Shown here one piece after another: positions 21,101-32,477 of a stretch of DNA of 64,000 nucleotides. The position numbers and the translations under genes are program-made. Source of the stretch: Bacteroidota bacterium (GTDB lineage: Bacteria; Bacteroidota; Bacteroidia; AKYH767-A; 2013-40CM-41-45); assembly GCA_016721305.1 (NCBI GenBank), contig JADKIH010000004.1, forward strand, positions 186,001-250,000, written 5' to 3'. The notes below the pieces were generated by a model that was not told the DNA's origin, made no database searches, and saw only the letters and a list, made by a program, of their open reading frames with translations. Numbering within the stretch: position 1 is the stretch's first letter; each line of letters starts with the position of its first letter.

Positions 21101-21928
21101 AATTGTCAGACATCTCAGACAATTGAAGTGTACAATTATGTAACACTCGCTGCTGATGCAGGTCCAAGTCTGCAACTTTGCGGACTCACTCCGGTTCAGT
21201 TGAATGGAAATGTACTTCCGACGACTACCGGATTCTGGTCAGCCACAGGTGTTTCATTTGATAATTCGTCGCTCTATAATGCGAATGCAACTCCGGATGC
21301 ATTCGGAAGCTATGTACTTACCTGGACGATCACAAATAACTCTTGTATCAATTCAGATACATTAACAATGGATGTTTGGGAGCCTGTGACAGCCGATGCC
21401 GGAACTTTTCAGACGCTCTGTATTCCAACAGGTCAGATCGATGCACAACTTCCAAATCCGGGTTCAGGTGTTTGGACAACTCAAAATGCAACGACCGCCG
21501 TTGTCGTGAATCCAACTTCAGCTTCGAGTGAAGTTAATACGCTAATGCCGGGTTCTAATATCCTTCTTTGGACTGTTACCAACGGTGCTTGTGCTGCATC
21601 AGATACAGTTTCTGTTTACTACGATAATGCATGTGATCTTGAATTGCCAACGGGTTTTTCTCCAAACGGAGATTTGTCGAACGATGGTTATGTGATTCAT
21701 GGAATTGAAGCTTACCCTTCAAACATCTTCCGTGTTTACAATCGTTGGGGAAATGAAGTTTATACTAAAGAGAACTACCAGAATACTTATGGTATCGGCG
21801 ACTGGATCGGACAAAATAATAGCGGTGATGAATTGCCGGAAGGAACGTACTATGTCATCTTGGAAATCAAGACAACAGGAGTAACGAAAAACACATACGT
21901 TGATTTAAGAAGATACACATCCAAATAA
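18120..21928 (+). CDS. SprB-repeat surface protein with type B T9SS sorting domain (broken frame)
   Basis: A large exported adhesin-like protein of about 1270 residues. The signal peptide starts MNPFLRRLVLIISLAS. The N-terminal module (ATHLAGSDISYTC ... FYRDCLGSAAP ... CCRNCDITT) is shared with the protein at 25,273. Seven SprB-type repeats follow from about 19,330, each marked by a Cys-Gly/Asn-Gly core (ISCHGDTDG, ILCNGDTNG, PSCFGDSSG, ASCFGSADG). The C-terminal gliding-motility-associated domain runs LPTGFSPNGDLSNDGY ... VYNRWGNEVY ... YVDLRRYTSK. An extra C near 18,561, an indel near 19,674 and an in-frame TGA at 20,978-20,980 interrupt it, yet the domains continue on both sides. SprB-type proteins are moved or displayed by the T9SS/gliding machinery. 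The porP-like gene starts 33 bp downstream. Confidence 0.88.
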
Positions 21929-21961
21929 AAATAAATCAGACCTAAAGCATCTAAAAGAAAA

Positions 21962-22895
21962 ATGATGAAGAAGATATTTGTATCAGCCCTGCTGATGTTT
22001 TTTAGCGTAACCGCGTACTGTCAGCAGGATATCCTTGGTGAGTCAGTACATGTTTAATCATCTTCTCCTGAATCCCGCTTATGCCGGAAGTAAGGATTAC
22101 ATGATGGCAACATTACTGTACCGCAAGCAATGGGTAGGGTATGACGGAGCGCCAACTACTCAAATTGCGACAGTTCACGGACCTGTCGGTTTAACGAATT
22201 TCGGTTGGGGTGCTATGATTTCTCACGATAAAATCGGTGTGACAGATCGTACCGATGCTTATGTGAATGCAGCTTACCATTTGCCGGTATCATCTAAATT
22301 GAAATTAGGTTTAGGACTCCGTGCAGGTGGAGGATACTACAGCTATAAAAACAGCGACCTGGTTTATTGGGATGCACAAGACCCTGCATTTGCAGGCGAT
22401 CATACCAGCAAGTTTCTGCCAAATGTCGGAGCCGGTTTGTATTTGTACAGCAACAAATTTTACGCAGGACTTTCTGTTCCTACAATTATCAGTTATGATC
22501 CGAGCAAAAGCTTAAGTATGGATATGAGCGGCTCTGTAGTTCCGCACCAGGTTCGTCACTACTTTGCAACCGTTGGTGCTGCCTTCGAAATAAATCCGGA
22601 TGTAGTTTTAAAACCAAGTGTACTCGTGAAATACGTTCAAAATGCTCCGATCGAAGCCGATTTTAATCTGAATGTATTGTTGGCTCAACTTGTTTGGGTA
22701 GGAGCAAGCTATAGAACAGGTGATAGTTTTGTGGGTATTCTCGAATTACAACTCACTAAGAAATTCCGACTTGGTTACAGCTACGATTTTACACTCACCG
22801 ACATCAAAGATTACTCTTCCGGTTCGCACGAGATCATGCTTGGTTATGACTTCGGTTACGACATCATGAAAATCAAAACACCTCGTTATTTCTAA
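21962..22895 (+). CDS. PorP/SprF family T9SS outer-membrane protein (frameshifted)
   Basis: A beta-barrel protein of about 310 residues. The signal peptide MMKKIFVSALLMFFSVTAYCQQD is followed, after a one-base break near 22,035, by SQYMFNHLLLNPAYAGSKDYMMATLLYRKQWVGYDGAPTTQ. This is the hallmark opening of PorP/SprF proteins. The C terminus SSGSHEIMLGYDFGYDIMKIKTPRYF is also typical. SprF-like proteins are needed to display the type B cargo encoded beside them, and both neighbours here are SprB-repeat proteins. It overlaps no gene and lies 61 bp before the PorE-like lipoprotein. Confidence 0.93.
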
Positions 22896-22955
22896 TAAGT
22901 ATTCCAACGTTTATCACACTCCGAATTTTTTTTCGGCAAAGAAAAATATATCAGT

Positions 22956-24867
22956 ATGACCAGAGCTAAATTTCCGATTCTATTCCTTCTAACAGGTTTA
23001 CTGTTGAGCGGCTGCGCCAGTTATCATATCCGCCAGGGAAACCGGCTGTATAAAGATATGGCGTATAGCCTCGCATTGAGGAATATCAGAAAGGCCTCAG
23101 TAAAAAGAAAATGCACAAGCCCGAGTTAATCTCGCTCGAAAGCTTTTATAAGATGAATAATCTGCAAAAAGCAGAGGAGGAGTATGCAAAAGTTGTCCAG
23201 CAACAGGATGCTTCACCGACGAGTAAGCTCCGTTATGCTCAGTTATTGATGCGCAGCGGTAAATATGTAATGGCTAAATCGTATTTCGAATTATACCTCG
23301 CAGCCAATCCTTCCGATCAGGGAGTCACAAAACTCAAACAAAGTTGCGACAGCTTGCAAAACTGGCAACGCGACAGCATGCAGTATACGATCCAGTCGTC
23401 TTCGCTTAATACAGGTCAAAGTAATTTCAGCCCGGTTTGGTATAAAGACGGAGTAGCTTTTGCTTCAGATCGTAACGCCAAAGCAAAATCGTACGAATGG
23501 ACAGGTCGCCCGTTCCTCGAAATGTATTATGCCAAAGGTGATCTCGATAAAGGCTTCTCATCACCAACAGCTATGGGTGGTATCAATGGTGTTTATCACG
23601 ATGGACCTGCTACATTTACTTCGAAAGGTGATACGATGTACTTCACCCGCAATAATTACACGAAGAAAAAAGCCGAAAAATCATCCGCTGATGTGGTGGA
23701 TCTGAAAATTTATCAGGCTGTGAAAAAGGATACTCTTTGGACTAACATTACGGAATTCCCTTTTAACAGTAAAGAATACAGCACCGGTCATCCGACAATA
23801 ACAACCGATGGAAATACGATGTACTTTGTTTCTGATATGCCGGGTGGAATGGGAGGTACGGATATTTACATGACTCAAAAGGTCAACGGTACTTGGTCGA
23901 AACCGGTTAATATGGGCTCGACTATCAACTCTCCTTTCAACGAAATGTTTCCGATGATCTGGAAAGACTCTGTGCTTTACTTTAGCTCCGACGGACATTA
24001 CAATATGGGTGGTCTCGATATTTTTAAAACCGAGAAAGAAGGTAGCGGTTGGACAGATGCCCGAAATATGGGTTATCCTTTGAATACAAGCTACGATGAT
24101 TTTGGTGTAGCATTGAATGACAATGGAACTGCCGGAATCCTCTCAAGTAATCGTAATTCGAAAAATACGATGCAGGATAATCTCTATACATTTACGATTA
24201 ACGATATCCGTTTTACACTCGAGGGTATTGCTGTGGATAAAGGTACTCAGGAACCGATTGCAGGCGTGAATGTTGAACTTACCAATACAATTACAGGTAC
24301 GAAAGAAACGGTTACGACAGGTCCTGATGGAAATTTAAATTCAAATTAAATCCGGAAACGCCTTATTCAATTGTTGGTAATAAGGATAGCTATTTCAGCA
24401 ATACAGAAGCTGTAAGTATGATCGGTAAACGTCAAAGCGAAAATATGTATGTGAAGCTCAAACTTGAGATGGAGAAAATTGTCGTAAACAAACCAATCGT
24501 TCTCCAAAATATTTACTACGATCTAGACAAATGGGATATCCGTCCGGATGCTGCTGTTGAACTCGATCACCTGGTTCAGGTTATGAACGATAATCCAAAT
24601 ATCCGTATCGAATTAAGCTCTCATACCGATTCGCGTGCCGACGACCATTACAATGATGTTCTCTCTCAAAAGCGTGCTGAAGCAGCCGTTGCTTATATCG
24701 TTGCACACGGTATCGCATCTGACAGAATCACTGCAAAAGGTTATGGCGAACGTCAGTTGATCAATCAGTGCTCTAACGGAGTAGAATGTAGCGAAGAGCA
24801 ACACCAGGCGAATCGCCGTACGGAATTCAAAGTTGTCTCCGTCGATACTCCGGGCGAAGCTAAATAA
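22956..24867 (+). CDS. PorE-like OmpA-family lipoprotein (two frameshifts)
   Basis: An outer-membrane lipoprotein of about 637 residues with lipobox LLLSGCAS. Domains in order: TPR-like helices (about 25-130, LQKAEEEYAKVVQQ), a PD40/WD40-type beta-propeller (SPVWYKDGVAFASDR; ATFTSKGDTMYFTR; TDGNTMYFVSDMPGGMGGTDIY; SSDGHYNMGGLDIF), a carboxypeptidase-regulatory-like domain (LEGIAVDKGTQEPIAGVNV) and an OmpA C-terminal peptidoglycan-binding domain (IYYDLDKWDIRPDAAVELD ... SSHTDSRADDHYN ... NRRTEFKVV). The order TPR, propeller, CRD, OmpA is that of Porphyromonas PorE, a T9SS component. Single missing bases near 23,075 (AIEEYQKGLSKKK restored) and at 24,334-24,336 (NFKFKLNPETPYSIVG restored) split it. 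Confidence 0.9.
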
Positions 24868-24890
24868 GTTAAGGTTTTCATCTATATACA

Positions 24891-24926
24891 AAGGCCAATC
24901 TGCTGTGGAAGCGGGTTGGCTTTTTT
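24891..24926 (+). terminator. Terminator after PorE-like gene
   Basis: GGCCAATC pairs with GGGTTGGC (G-T wobble included) across a 12-nt loop and is followed by six T residues, 24 bp after the stop codon. Confidence 0.75.
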
Positions 24927-24940
24927 GTTGTTGCGTGGTC

Positions 24941-25132
24941 GCTTAGTTGCTTAGTTGCTTAGTTGCTTAGTTGTTTGGTAGTTTAGAATATCTAACCCCC
25001 CTTCGTTATCGTTATCGTTATCGCAACCCGCAACTCGCAACCCGCAACTCGCAACTCGCAACTCGCAACCCGCAACCCGCAACTCGCAACTCGCAACTCC
25101 CGCAATTCGCACCCCGCACCCCGCAACCCGCA
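24941..25132. repeat. Three adjacent short-repeat arrays of different sequence
   Basis: The 405-bp gap before the second adhesin holds an octamer array at 24,941-24,973 (GCTTAGTT, about four units), a short GTTATC array at 25,014-25,032, and a heptamer array at 25,023-25,132 (GCAACCC/GCAACTC, about fifteen units, some degenerate). From 25,133 to 25,272 the sequence is AT-rich with no clear element. Confidence 0.85.
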
Positions 25133-25272
25133 CCAATTGTTAATAAGATTGTTCAAAGGATATCCCCATTTTCCCCCTCACACTTTCAATTCTTTATGAA
25201 ATTACAAGCTAATTGAAATTGGCGGATTTCTCTGAAATTCAGCTTTTAGTACACACTTAGACACCACATAAT

Positions 25273-28200
25273 ATGAAATTCGATTCGACAGGCTATGCTC
25301 GGAACTTTAATGTATTTTTTTCATTATTAGCTCTGCTTTCCGGCCTTCTTTTTTCAAATCAATCTTTCGCTACTCACTCTTCAGGTGCCGACCTTCAGTA
25401 TACTTGGGTAAGCGGAAATACATTTAACGTAGTCGTTACTTTTTATCGTGACTGTGCCGGAGTTGCTGCTCCGACTAATATCACTTTAAATGCAAAGTCG
25501 ACGACATGTAGCAAGAATCAAAACTATACACTTGCTTTTGATCCGGCATCAGGACAAGAAATTACTTTCCCTTGTCGTACCGTTACCACGGTTTGTACAA
25601 CTCCTTCTTCTGTCTATGCAGGCTATCAACAGTACCGATATTCCGGTAACGTAACGCTTCCGCAAAAATGTGCTGACTGGGTATTCAGTTTTTATGTTTG
25701 TTGCCGTAACTGCGCGATTACAACTTTGAATAATCCTTGTAGTGATAACATGTATGTTGAAGCTACGCTCAATAATATTATCGCTCCAAGTAACAGCTCT
25801 CCTCAGTTCACCAATATTCCGGTTGCATTTTTCTGCGTCAACCAATCGCAAGTCTTCAATCACGGTGTTTACGATCCGGATGGCGATTCACTCGTATACC
25901 AATTCATCACTCCTAAAACGTACAATACAACAACAAGTACAGTTGGAACAGTAACATTCAATGCGGGTTTCTCGGCAACAAGTCCTCTTACTTCCAGTCC
26001 TGCTGTCACGCTGAATTCCTCAAATGGTGATATCACAATGAATCCCACTGTCAATGGTGAAATCGGAGTTTGTGCCATTAAGGTGACTGAGTACCGCGGA
26101 GGTGTTGCCATCGGTAGCGCTATTCGTGATATGCAATTCCTGACGCGAGTCTGTAATCCTAACTTTTTACCTACGGCTTCCGGAATGAATGGTACGAATG
26201 TGTTTAATACCGTTGTTTGTCCCGGATCAACTCTTTCGTTTACGGTTAACTCAGCCGATCCAAATGCAGCCGATACAGTAACAATGACGTGGAATATTTC
26301 AATGCCAAGCGCTACTTTCTCAACAGTAGGAGCAAAGCTTCCTGTAGGTACTTTCAGCTGGACTCCAACATTGGCCGATGCACGTAGCCAACCTTACAGC
26401 TTCATTGTTACGGTTCGCGATAACGCTTGTCCTTATGCTGCTTCTCAAACTTATTCTTTCAATATCACTGTGCCGGTAATCACGGCATCGGTTACCAGCC
26501 CGACATTCAATGGCTACAATGTGAATTGCCGAAGCGGTGCAACAGCAACTGCCACAGCTACCGGCGGAGGAGGTACGGCCCCATACACCTATAGCTGGAA
26601 CCCTAGCGGACAAACAACACAAACGGCTATCAATCTTTCAGCAAATACCTATGCAGTTACTGTTACCGATGCAAGCGGGTGTACGAAATCGACTTCAATT
26701 ACTTTAACACAACCGCCAACATCGGTTTCTTCTTCCATTCCTTCTTCAACTAATGTGAGTTGCAACGGAGGAACAAACGGCGCAACAGCTTCTGCAAGCG
26801 GTGGTATCCCGACTTATTCGTATTCGTGGTCTCCGGGTGGACAAACAACTGCAACAGCAACCAATCTTTCTGCAAATAACTATACTGTCACAGTTACCGA
26901 TCAAAATGGTTGTACGAGTCAGCAAACGGTGGCAATTACTCAGCCTACTGCACTAACGGCAACGATTTCTTCGTTTACAAATGTTTCATGTAATGGTAAT
27001 TCAAATGGTGCCATCACAGCAAGTCCTGCCGGCGGAACAGCTCCATACACACATCATTGGTCAAACGGCGCATCAACGGCAGCTGTCACCGGGCTTGCCC
27101 CTGGAACATATGCCGACACAGTGCGCGATGCTCACAACTGTCAGTTTATCATCACACAAGTTATCACTCAGCCTGGCGCTGCATTGGGTATTCCTTCTTC
27201 TACTGTTTCAACAAGTAATGCGCTTTGTTTTGGTTCTGCTAATGGTACTGCTAATGTCAATCCTTCCGGTGGTACAGGTCCATATACGATTACATGGTCG
27301 AATGGTGATGTTGGTAATACTGCAGATTCATTGGCAGCCGGAACTTATTCTGTTCAGATCGTCGATGTCAACCTTTGTACTTTCGATTCCACGATTATTA
27401 TTTCTGAACCAACTGTTCTTGCAGCATCTTTTGTCAATTACGGAACAACGGCGTTTGGAACTGATATCGCCTGTCATGGCGATACAACTGCTACCGTGAA
27501 AATTTCTCCGACCGGCGGAACAGCTCCTTATACTTATTCATGGAATACGGGCTCAACTCTCGATTCAATCATCCATCGCGGTGCAGGCGTTTATTCCGTT
27601 ACTACAACCGATGCTCATGGCTGTACGCGCCTCGATGCATACACTGTTACAGAGCCTACTGCTATTTCACATGCTCTTACCGTGCACAACGTACAGTGTA
27701 AAGGCGAATCGAGCGGATGGATCCGTACGAATATTTCCGGCGGAGCACCTACATATACTTACAGCTGGACTCCTGGCTCAACAACTGCTGATACTCTCTA
27801 CTATATTCCTGCCGGTTTCTATCAGGTCGTAACAACGGATTTGAATGGTTGCCAGGTTACTGATACGGTTACTATTTCCGAACCTGACACTCTTGTTCCT
27901 TTAATCCTTCCGTCAACTTACATTGGCGCGGTAAACTTATCGTGCTACAACGACTCCAGTGGTTCGGCAACGATTAACGTTTTCGGGGGCACCGGTCCAT
28001 TTACTTATCTCTGGTCCGACGGTTCTTCGGCAATCACTGCGACCAATTTGCAGGCCGGTGGAGTGGAGGTTCATGTCATAGATGCAAATGGCTGTTCAAT
28101 TATCAAAGATACAGTTCTCACTCAACCTACACCTTTCGCATACAATCCTGCCTTCCATGATCCGGGCTGTTTCGGTGATTCGTCAGGCTATATCTCATTG

Positions 28201-30989
28201 AATTTATCAGGTAGTACTCCTCCTTACAATTACTTGTGGGATACAGGTTCTACTTCCGATTCAATTTTTAACCTTCCAACGGATTATACTCATGTGTTGT
28301 AACAGATGCAAACGGTTGCGTCGATAGTATTTCTTATTTGCTTTCGAATCCGGATTCAATGCAGGCTCCGGCAATCTTATCCGAATATCAGGGTTATAAC
28401 GTAAGTTGCTCCGGTGGCACGAATGGTACAATTGAAATCTCGGTTTCCGGTGGTGATGGTAATTATACATTCTCATGGTCGAATTCTGCAACAACAGACA
28501 GTATTTACGGCCTCGCCGCAGGAACTTATACAGTAACCATTTTCGATGGTCGCGGTTGCCGAAAAGATACTTCCATCACGCTTACCGCTCCTTCTCCAAT
28601 CGGAGTTACACTACTGGCTGATACTTTTTCAGGTGGGATGAATGTAAGCTGTTACGGATATGCAGATGCACAAGTGTTTTCGAATGTTACAGGTGGTATC
28701 GCTCCTTATCAATATTCCTGGTCGAATGGCGATGTAACTGATTCAGCTGTCGGTCTTACTCCGGGTACATATACGCTTACCGTTATTGATAGTAACGGCT
28801 GTGTAAGTGTCGACTCCGTCACAATTACTCAACCGGCTCCGGTTACTTTAGCTGCTGTTATTCCGAATTTCAACGGATATAATCTTCCTTGTAGCGGCGA
28901 CTCTTCAGCGTGTATTCAAATTACAATGACGGGTGGAAATGCTCCGTTTACATTTATCTGGGATGGATCAGATACTATTACGAGTCTTACTCGTTGTGGT
29001 CTTCCTGCCGATACATTCAGCGTCACCATTATGGATGCCAATGCCTGCAGTATCGATACTTCATTCATATTAACAGCACCGCAACCAATCTCTATCGTCG
29101 ATTCGCTCTCTTCGTTCAGCGGATTTGCAATCAACTGTAATGGTCAAACGAATGGTTCCATCGATCTCACTCTCACAGGTGGTGTCGGACCTTTTGCTTA
29201 TCTCTGGACTACTAGCGATACAACAGAAGATATTTCAGGATTGGGTGCAGGAACTTATCAAGTGAATGTTACGGATCTGAACGGTTGTCTCGACTCAGCT
29301 GCATTCACTTTAAATGAACCGCCGCTCTTTACCGGCAGTGTAAGTTCTGTTGATCCTACTTGCGGACAAAGCAACGGATCTGCTACAATCACCGTTAGCG
29401 GTGGTGTACCTCAGTATACTTACTCCTGGACGGGAGCAACGACTCAAACAACGGCTACAGCTACCGGACTAACCGGCGGTACTTATTATATCACCGCAAC
29501 CGATAGCGTTGGTTGTAATGTGATTGATTCAGTAACGATCAATCCTGTTCCGGGTGTAACGGCAAGCGTAAGTACAATTATCAATAGCACTTGCTTTGGT
29601 GGATCCGATGGTTCTGCCGGTCTTACTATCAATGGAGGAATCTCTCCATTCATCGTAAATTGGTCGAACGGTGACTCAGGAAACTCTTCCGACAGCTTAA
29701 CTGCCGGTTCATATTATGTTATCGTTGTGGACTCTAACAGTTGCCGCGACAGTGTTGCATTCACTGTAGGTGAACCAAATCAATTCGGATTTACTTATTC
29801 GGTTACAAATCCTTATTGTAACGGCGTTAATAATGGCTCTGCTCAAGTTACCGTTACAGGTGGCACATCTCCATATACGATCAACTGGTCGAATGGAGAT
29901 TCAGGTACAAATGCCGATAGCCTTGGTGGCGGATACACCGTTATTTCAATCGTCGACAATGTCGGTTGTACGATGATGGATTCCGTGAATATCATCCAGG
30001 GAAATCCTATTTCCACAGCTTTAGCATCTTCCGTTGATGTTCTTTGTTATGGCGACAGTACAGGTTCGGCTACAGTGTTGGCTGCTACGGGTGGAATAGG
30101 GCCGCTAACTTACTCCTGGTCGAATGGTGATCTTGGATTTACTGCAGATTCACTTTGGGCAGGCTCATGGGCAGTTACTGTTTCTGATTCGGTGAATTGC
30201 TCAACTGTTGTAAATGTTACAATCAACTCGCCAAATCAATTAACGGTGAGCGCTACACCAACCGATGTTTCTTGTAATGGCGCAAACGATGGTTCTGCAA
30301 GTACATCAGTTAATGGCGGAACAGGAAACTACTCATACTTGTGGTTCCCGGGTGGAAGCACATCGGCAACTGTTACTAATTTGCTCCCGGTTACTTATTC
30401 GGTTACTGTGACTGATCAAAATAATTGTACTGCCATTACAACGGCAATCATTACTGAGCCGGTTGCAGTTACTACTGACGCTGGACTCAATCAGGCTGAT
30501 TGCAGCTCTGAGTTTGTACTTGATGCAGGAATTACCTCAGGATATTCCGGTACATGGTCTGTCGTTACAGGTACTGCCACTTTCGCCTTCCCGAATAGCC
30601 CTACAACTTCTGTTAGCGGATTAGCTTCCGGTGACAACGTATTGCTATGGACGATCAGTAACGGAACTTGTTCGGCTTCCGATACGGTTCGTATTCGCAG
30701 AAAAATTCAGGCTGAATGTGAGCTCGAATTGCCAAGCGGATTCTCTCCAAATGACGATGGATTTAATGATGGCTACGATATCCACGGAATCGATCTTTAT
30801 CCTGACAATATTGTTACTGTCTTTAACCGTTGGGGAAATGAAGTTTATCGTAAAGAGAATTATGTGAACAAGGAGTGGATAGGACAGAATAATTCAGGCG
30901 AGCCTTTGCCGGATGGAACTTACTTCTTGCTGCTGCAAATTAAAGGAGCCGATATTAAAATGTCGACTTATGTCGATCTGAGACGATAA
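25273..30989 (+). CDS. Giant SprB-repeat adhesin with type B T9SS sorting domain (one frameshift)
   Basis: An exported protein of about 1905 residues. A signal peptide (about 1-36, LLALLSGLLFSNQSFA) precedes the N-terminal module ATHSSGADLQYTW ... FYRDCAGVAAP ... CCRNCAITT, shared with the protein at 18,120. A Cys-containing domain follows, to about residue 410. Then come 17 SprB-type repeats of 75-83 residues between about 26,520 and 30,480, each opening with a Cys-x-Gly core (VSCNGGTNG, ALCFGSANG, VLCYGDSTG) and a later SYSWS/YTVTVTD core. The end is the gliding-motility C-terminal domain (LPSGFSPNDDGFNDGY ... FNRWGNEVYRKENY ... YVDLRR). One base is missing near 28,280, where LPTGLYSCVVTDANGCVDS is restored. 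Expected location is the cell surface, with a role in adhesion or gliding. Confidence 0.92.
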
Positions 30990-31007
30990 TAAAAAGTCTT
31001 GAAAAGC

Positions 31008-31045
31008 AAAAGGGTTGTTCACGCGTAGATGAACAACCCTTTTTT
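31008..31045. terminator. Strong hairpin between convergent genes
   Basis: AAAGGGTTGTTCA and TGAACAACCCTTT form a perfect 13-bp stem with an 8-nt loop. T residues follow on + and A residues precede it, so it can stop transcription from both the adhesin and the leftward gene at 32,453. Confidence 0.9.
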
Positions 31046-31106
31046 GTGTTTATGCAAGTTAAAATATAAAAACTCTTTAGATCTGTTATTCCTTATGAAT
31101 ATCAGA

Positions 31107-32453
31107 TTATATTTTTGAAATTTTCGTAGATACTTTTTTGTTGTCGAAAATGACATTTAGGGTATAGATTCCGGCTTTGGAAATCTCTTCAGCCTTAATC
31201 ACTCGAACATTTTTTCCCTGAGGTGCTTCAAATGATTCTGTTTTGATTACCGTGCCCTTTTCATCACAAAGCTGGAACCAAACGCGACCTGATTTCGGAA
31301 TGAAATACGATACATCGAATGATTTATCAAATGGAGTAGGGCTCACGCGCTCAATCGCAAAGTTCTTGTCGGTCTGGAATTTGATCGCAGACAATGCATG
31401 CGTCACAAATTTTCCGTTACGGAAAGTCTGACGAATACGATAGTAAAGCAACGATGGGCCATTTGTATTCTGATCGAAGTATGTATACTCTTCGCCTGTA
31501 GAATTTTCAGGGTTCGATGCTACATTGGCGATGTTAACGAAGTCGACACCGTTGATCGAACGTTCAATTGTGAAGTATTTGATTTTATCGTTAGCCGAAG
31601 TCGACCAATGGATATTTACTCCTCCGGTTTTGGCTTCAAGCATAAAGTTCAAAAGCGTTTCGGCTAATGGAGCCGTATTTCCTGCTGTGCGTACAACGAG
31701 ATTGTCGAAGATTGCAACATCTTTTCCGTCGCCATTCATGCCTTTACCGATGAAAATATTTCCTGCATTTTTCCATGAAAGAGGAGTGTTGGCATCGTGC
31801 TGGTTGTTCCATACAATCACACTATTGACAAAGATTTCGGCCTTGCCGGTAAGCGGCGTATAGATGAATCGGTATGTTCTGAAGATCGGATCAGTCGGTA
31901 TCTCATAATTGGTTTTTTTCTTAACGGTTTCAATCCCGCCTCGCTTATTCTCGATACGATAGGAGACAGCAAGATAACCGTCTTCCATCCCGAAGCTAAA
32001 ACCATTGCCACGCGATAAGAAGCTTCCGCTCTTTTCAGAATTGCGACTGAAGTCGATGCTGATGTCGATTCCTTCCTGATTCCACATTTCATTGCCTTGA
32101 ATCTCAAGATCGATATCTTTTCCGTTAGCTCCGGCCGACAAACCGCCGGTAGAAGAACGTCCGCCCTTCATGGAGTGAGCATCGGAACTTGCTGAGATCG
32201 CATCCTCGCCAAGTGTTGCCTTGGTAACTGGATCGCTTTCCCAGGTAAATTCTGTGATGATCTCACCATTGTTCAAGCTGCTTCCGCTGCCTTCTTCGCC
32301 GGTAGCCGTCACTCGCGTTTTGCTAAGATTATTCAGGTTTAAAAAAACGAGAATACCTGCGCTGAGCGTAAGCACCAATGAGAAAGTTCCGACAACCAGC
32401 ATAAAGCGGGTGCGCAATTTTCTCTTATTACTCGGACGTAGCCTATTTTTCAT
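31107..32453 (-). CDS. Membrane-anchored LamG-like protein with T9SS-type C terminus
   Basis: A 448-residue protein, not recognised as a named family. A basic N-terminal tail (RPSNKRKLRTRF) precedes one hydrophobic segment at about 18-40. Residues about 70-260 have the beta-rich pattern of a LamG/concanavalin-like domain (IDISIDFSRN; FIYTPLTGKAEIFVNSVIVWNN; GNIFIGKG). An Ig-like region carries WSTSANDKIKYFTIERSINGVDF, common in Bacteroidota surface proteins. The last 80 residues (ISPTPFDKSF-like ... AGIYTLNVIFDNKKVSTKISKI) look like a type A sorting domain. It lies 24 bp after the 1139-residue surface protein in the same direction, and its N-terminal anchor resembles that of the small protein at 36,235. 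Confidence 0.75.
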   Translation of the reverse strand: MKNRLRPSNKRKLRTRFMLVVGTFSLVLTLSAGILVFLNLNNLSKTRVTATGEEGSGSSLNNGEIITEFTWESDPVTKATLGEDAISASSDAHSMKGGRSSTGGLSAGANGKDIDLEIQGNEMWNQEGIDISIDFSRNSEKSGSFLSRGNGFSFGMEDGYLAVSYRIENKRGGIETVKKKTNYEIPTDPIFRTYRFIYTPLTGKAEIFVNSVIVWNNQHDANTPLSWKNAGNIFIGKGMNGDGKDVAIFDNLVVRTAGNTAPLAETLLNFMLEAKTGGVNIHWSTSANDKIKYFTIERSINGVDFVNIANVASNPENSTGEEYTYFDQNTNGPSLLYYRIRQTFRNGKFVTHALSAIKFQTDKNFAIERVSPTPFDKSFDVSYFIPKSGRVWFQLCDEKGTVIKTESFEAPQGKNVRVIKAEEISKAGIYTLNVIFDNKKVSTKISKI

Positions 32454-32477
32454 TGGTATACGTATTTAGATTGATTA

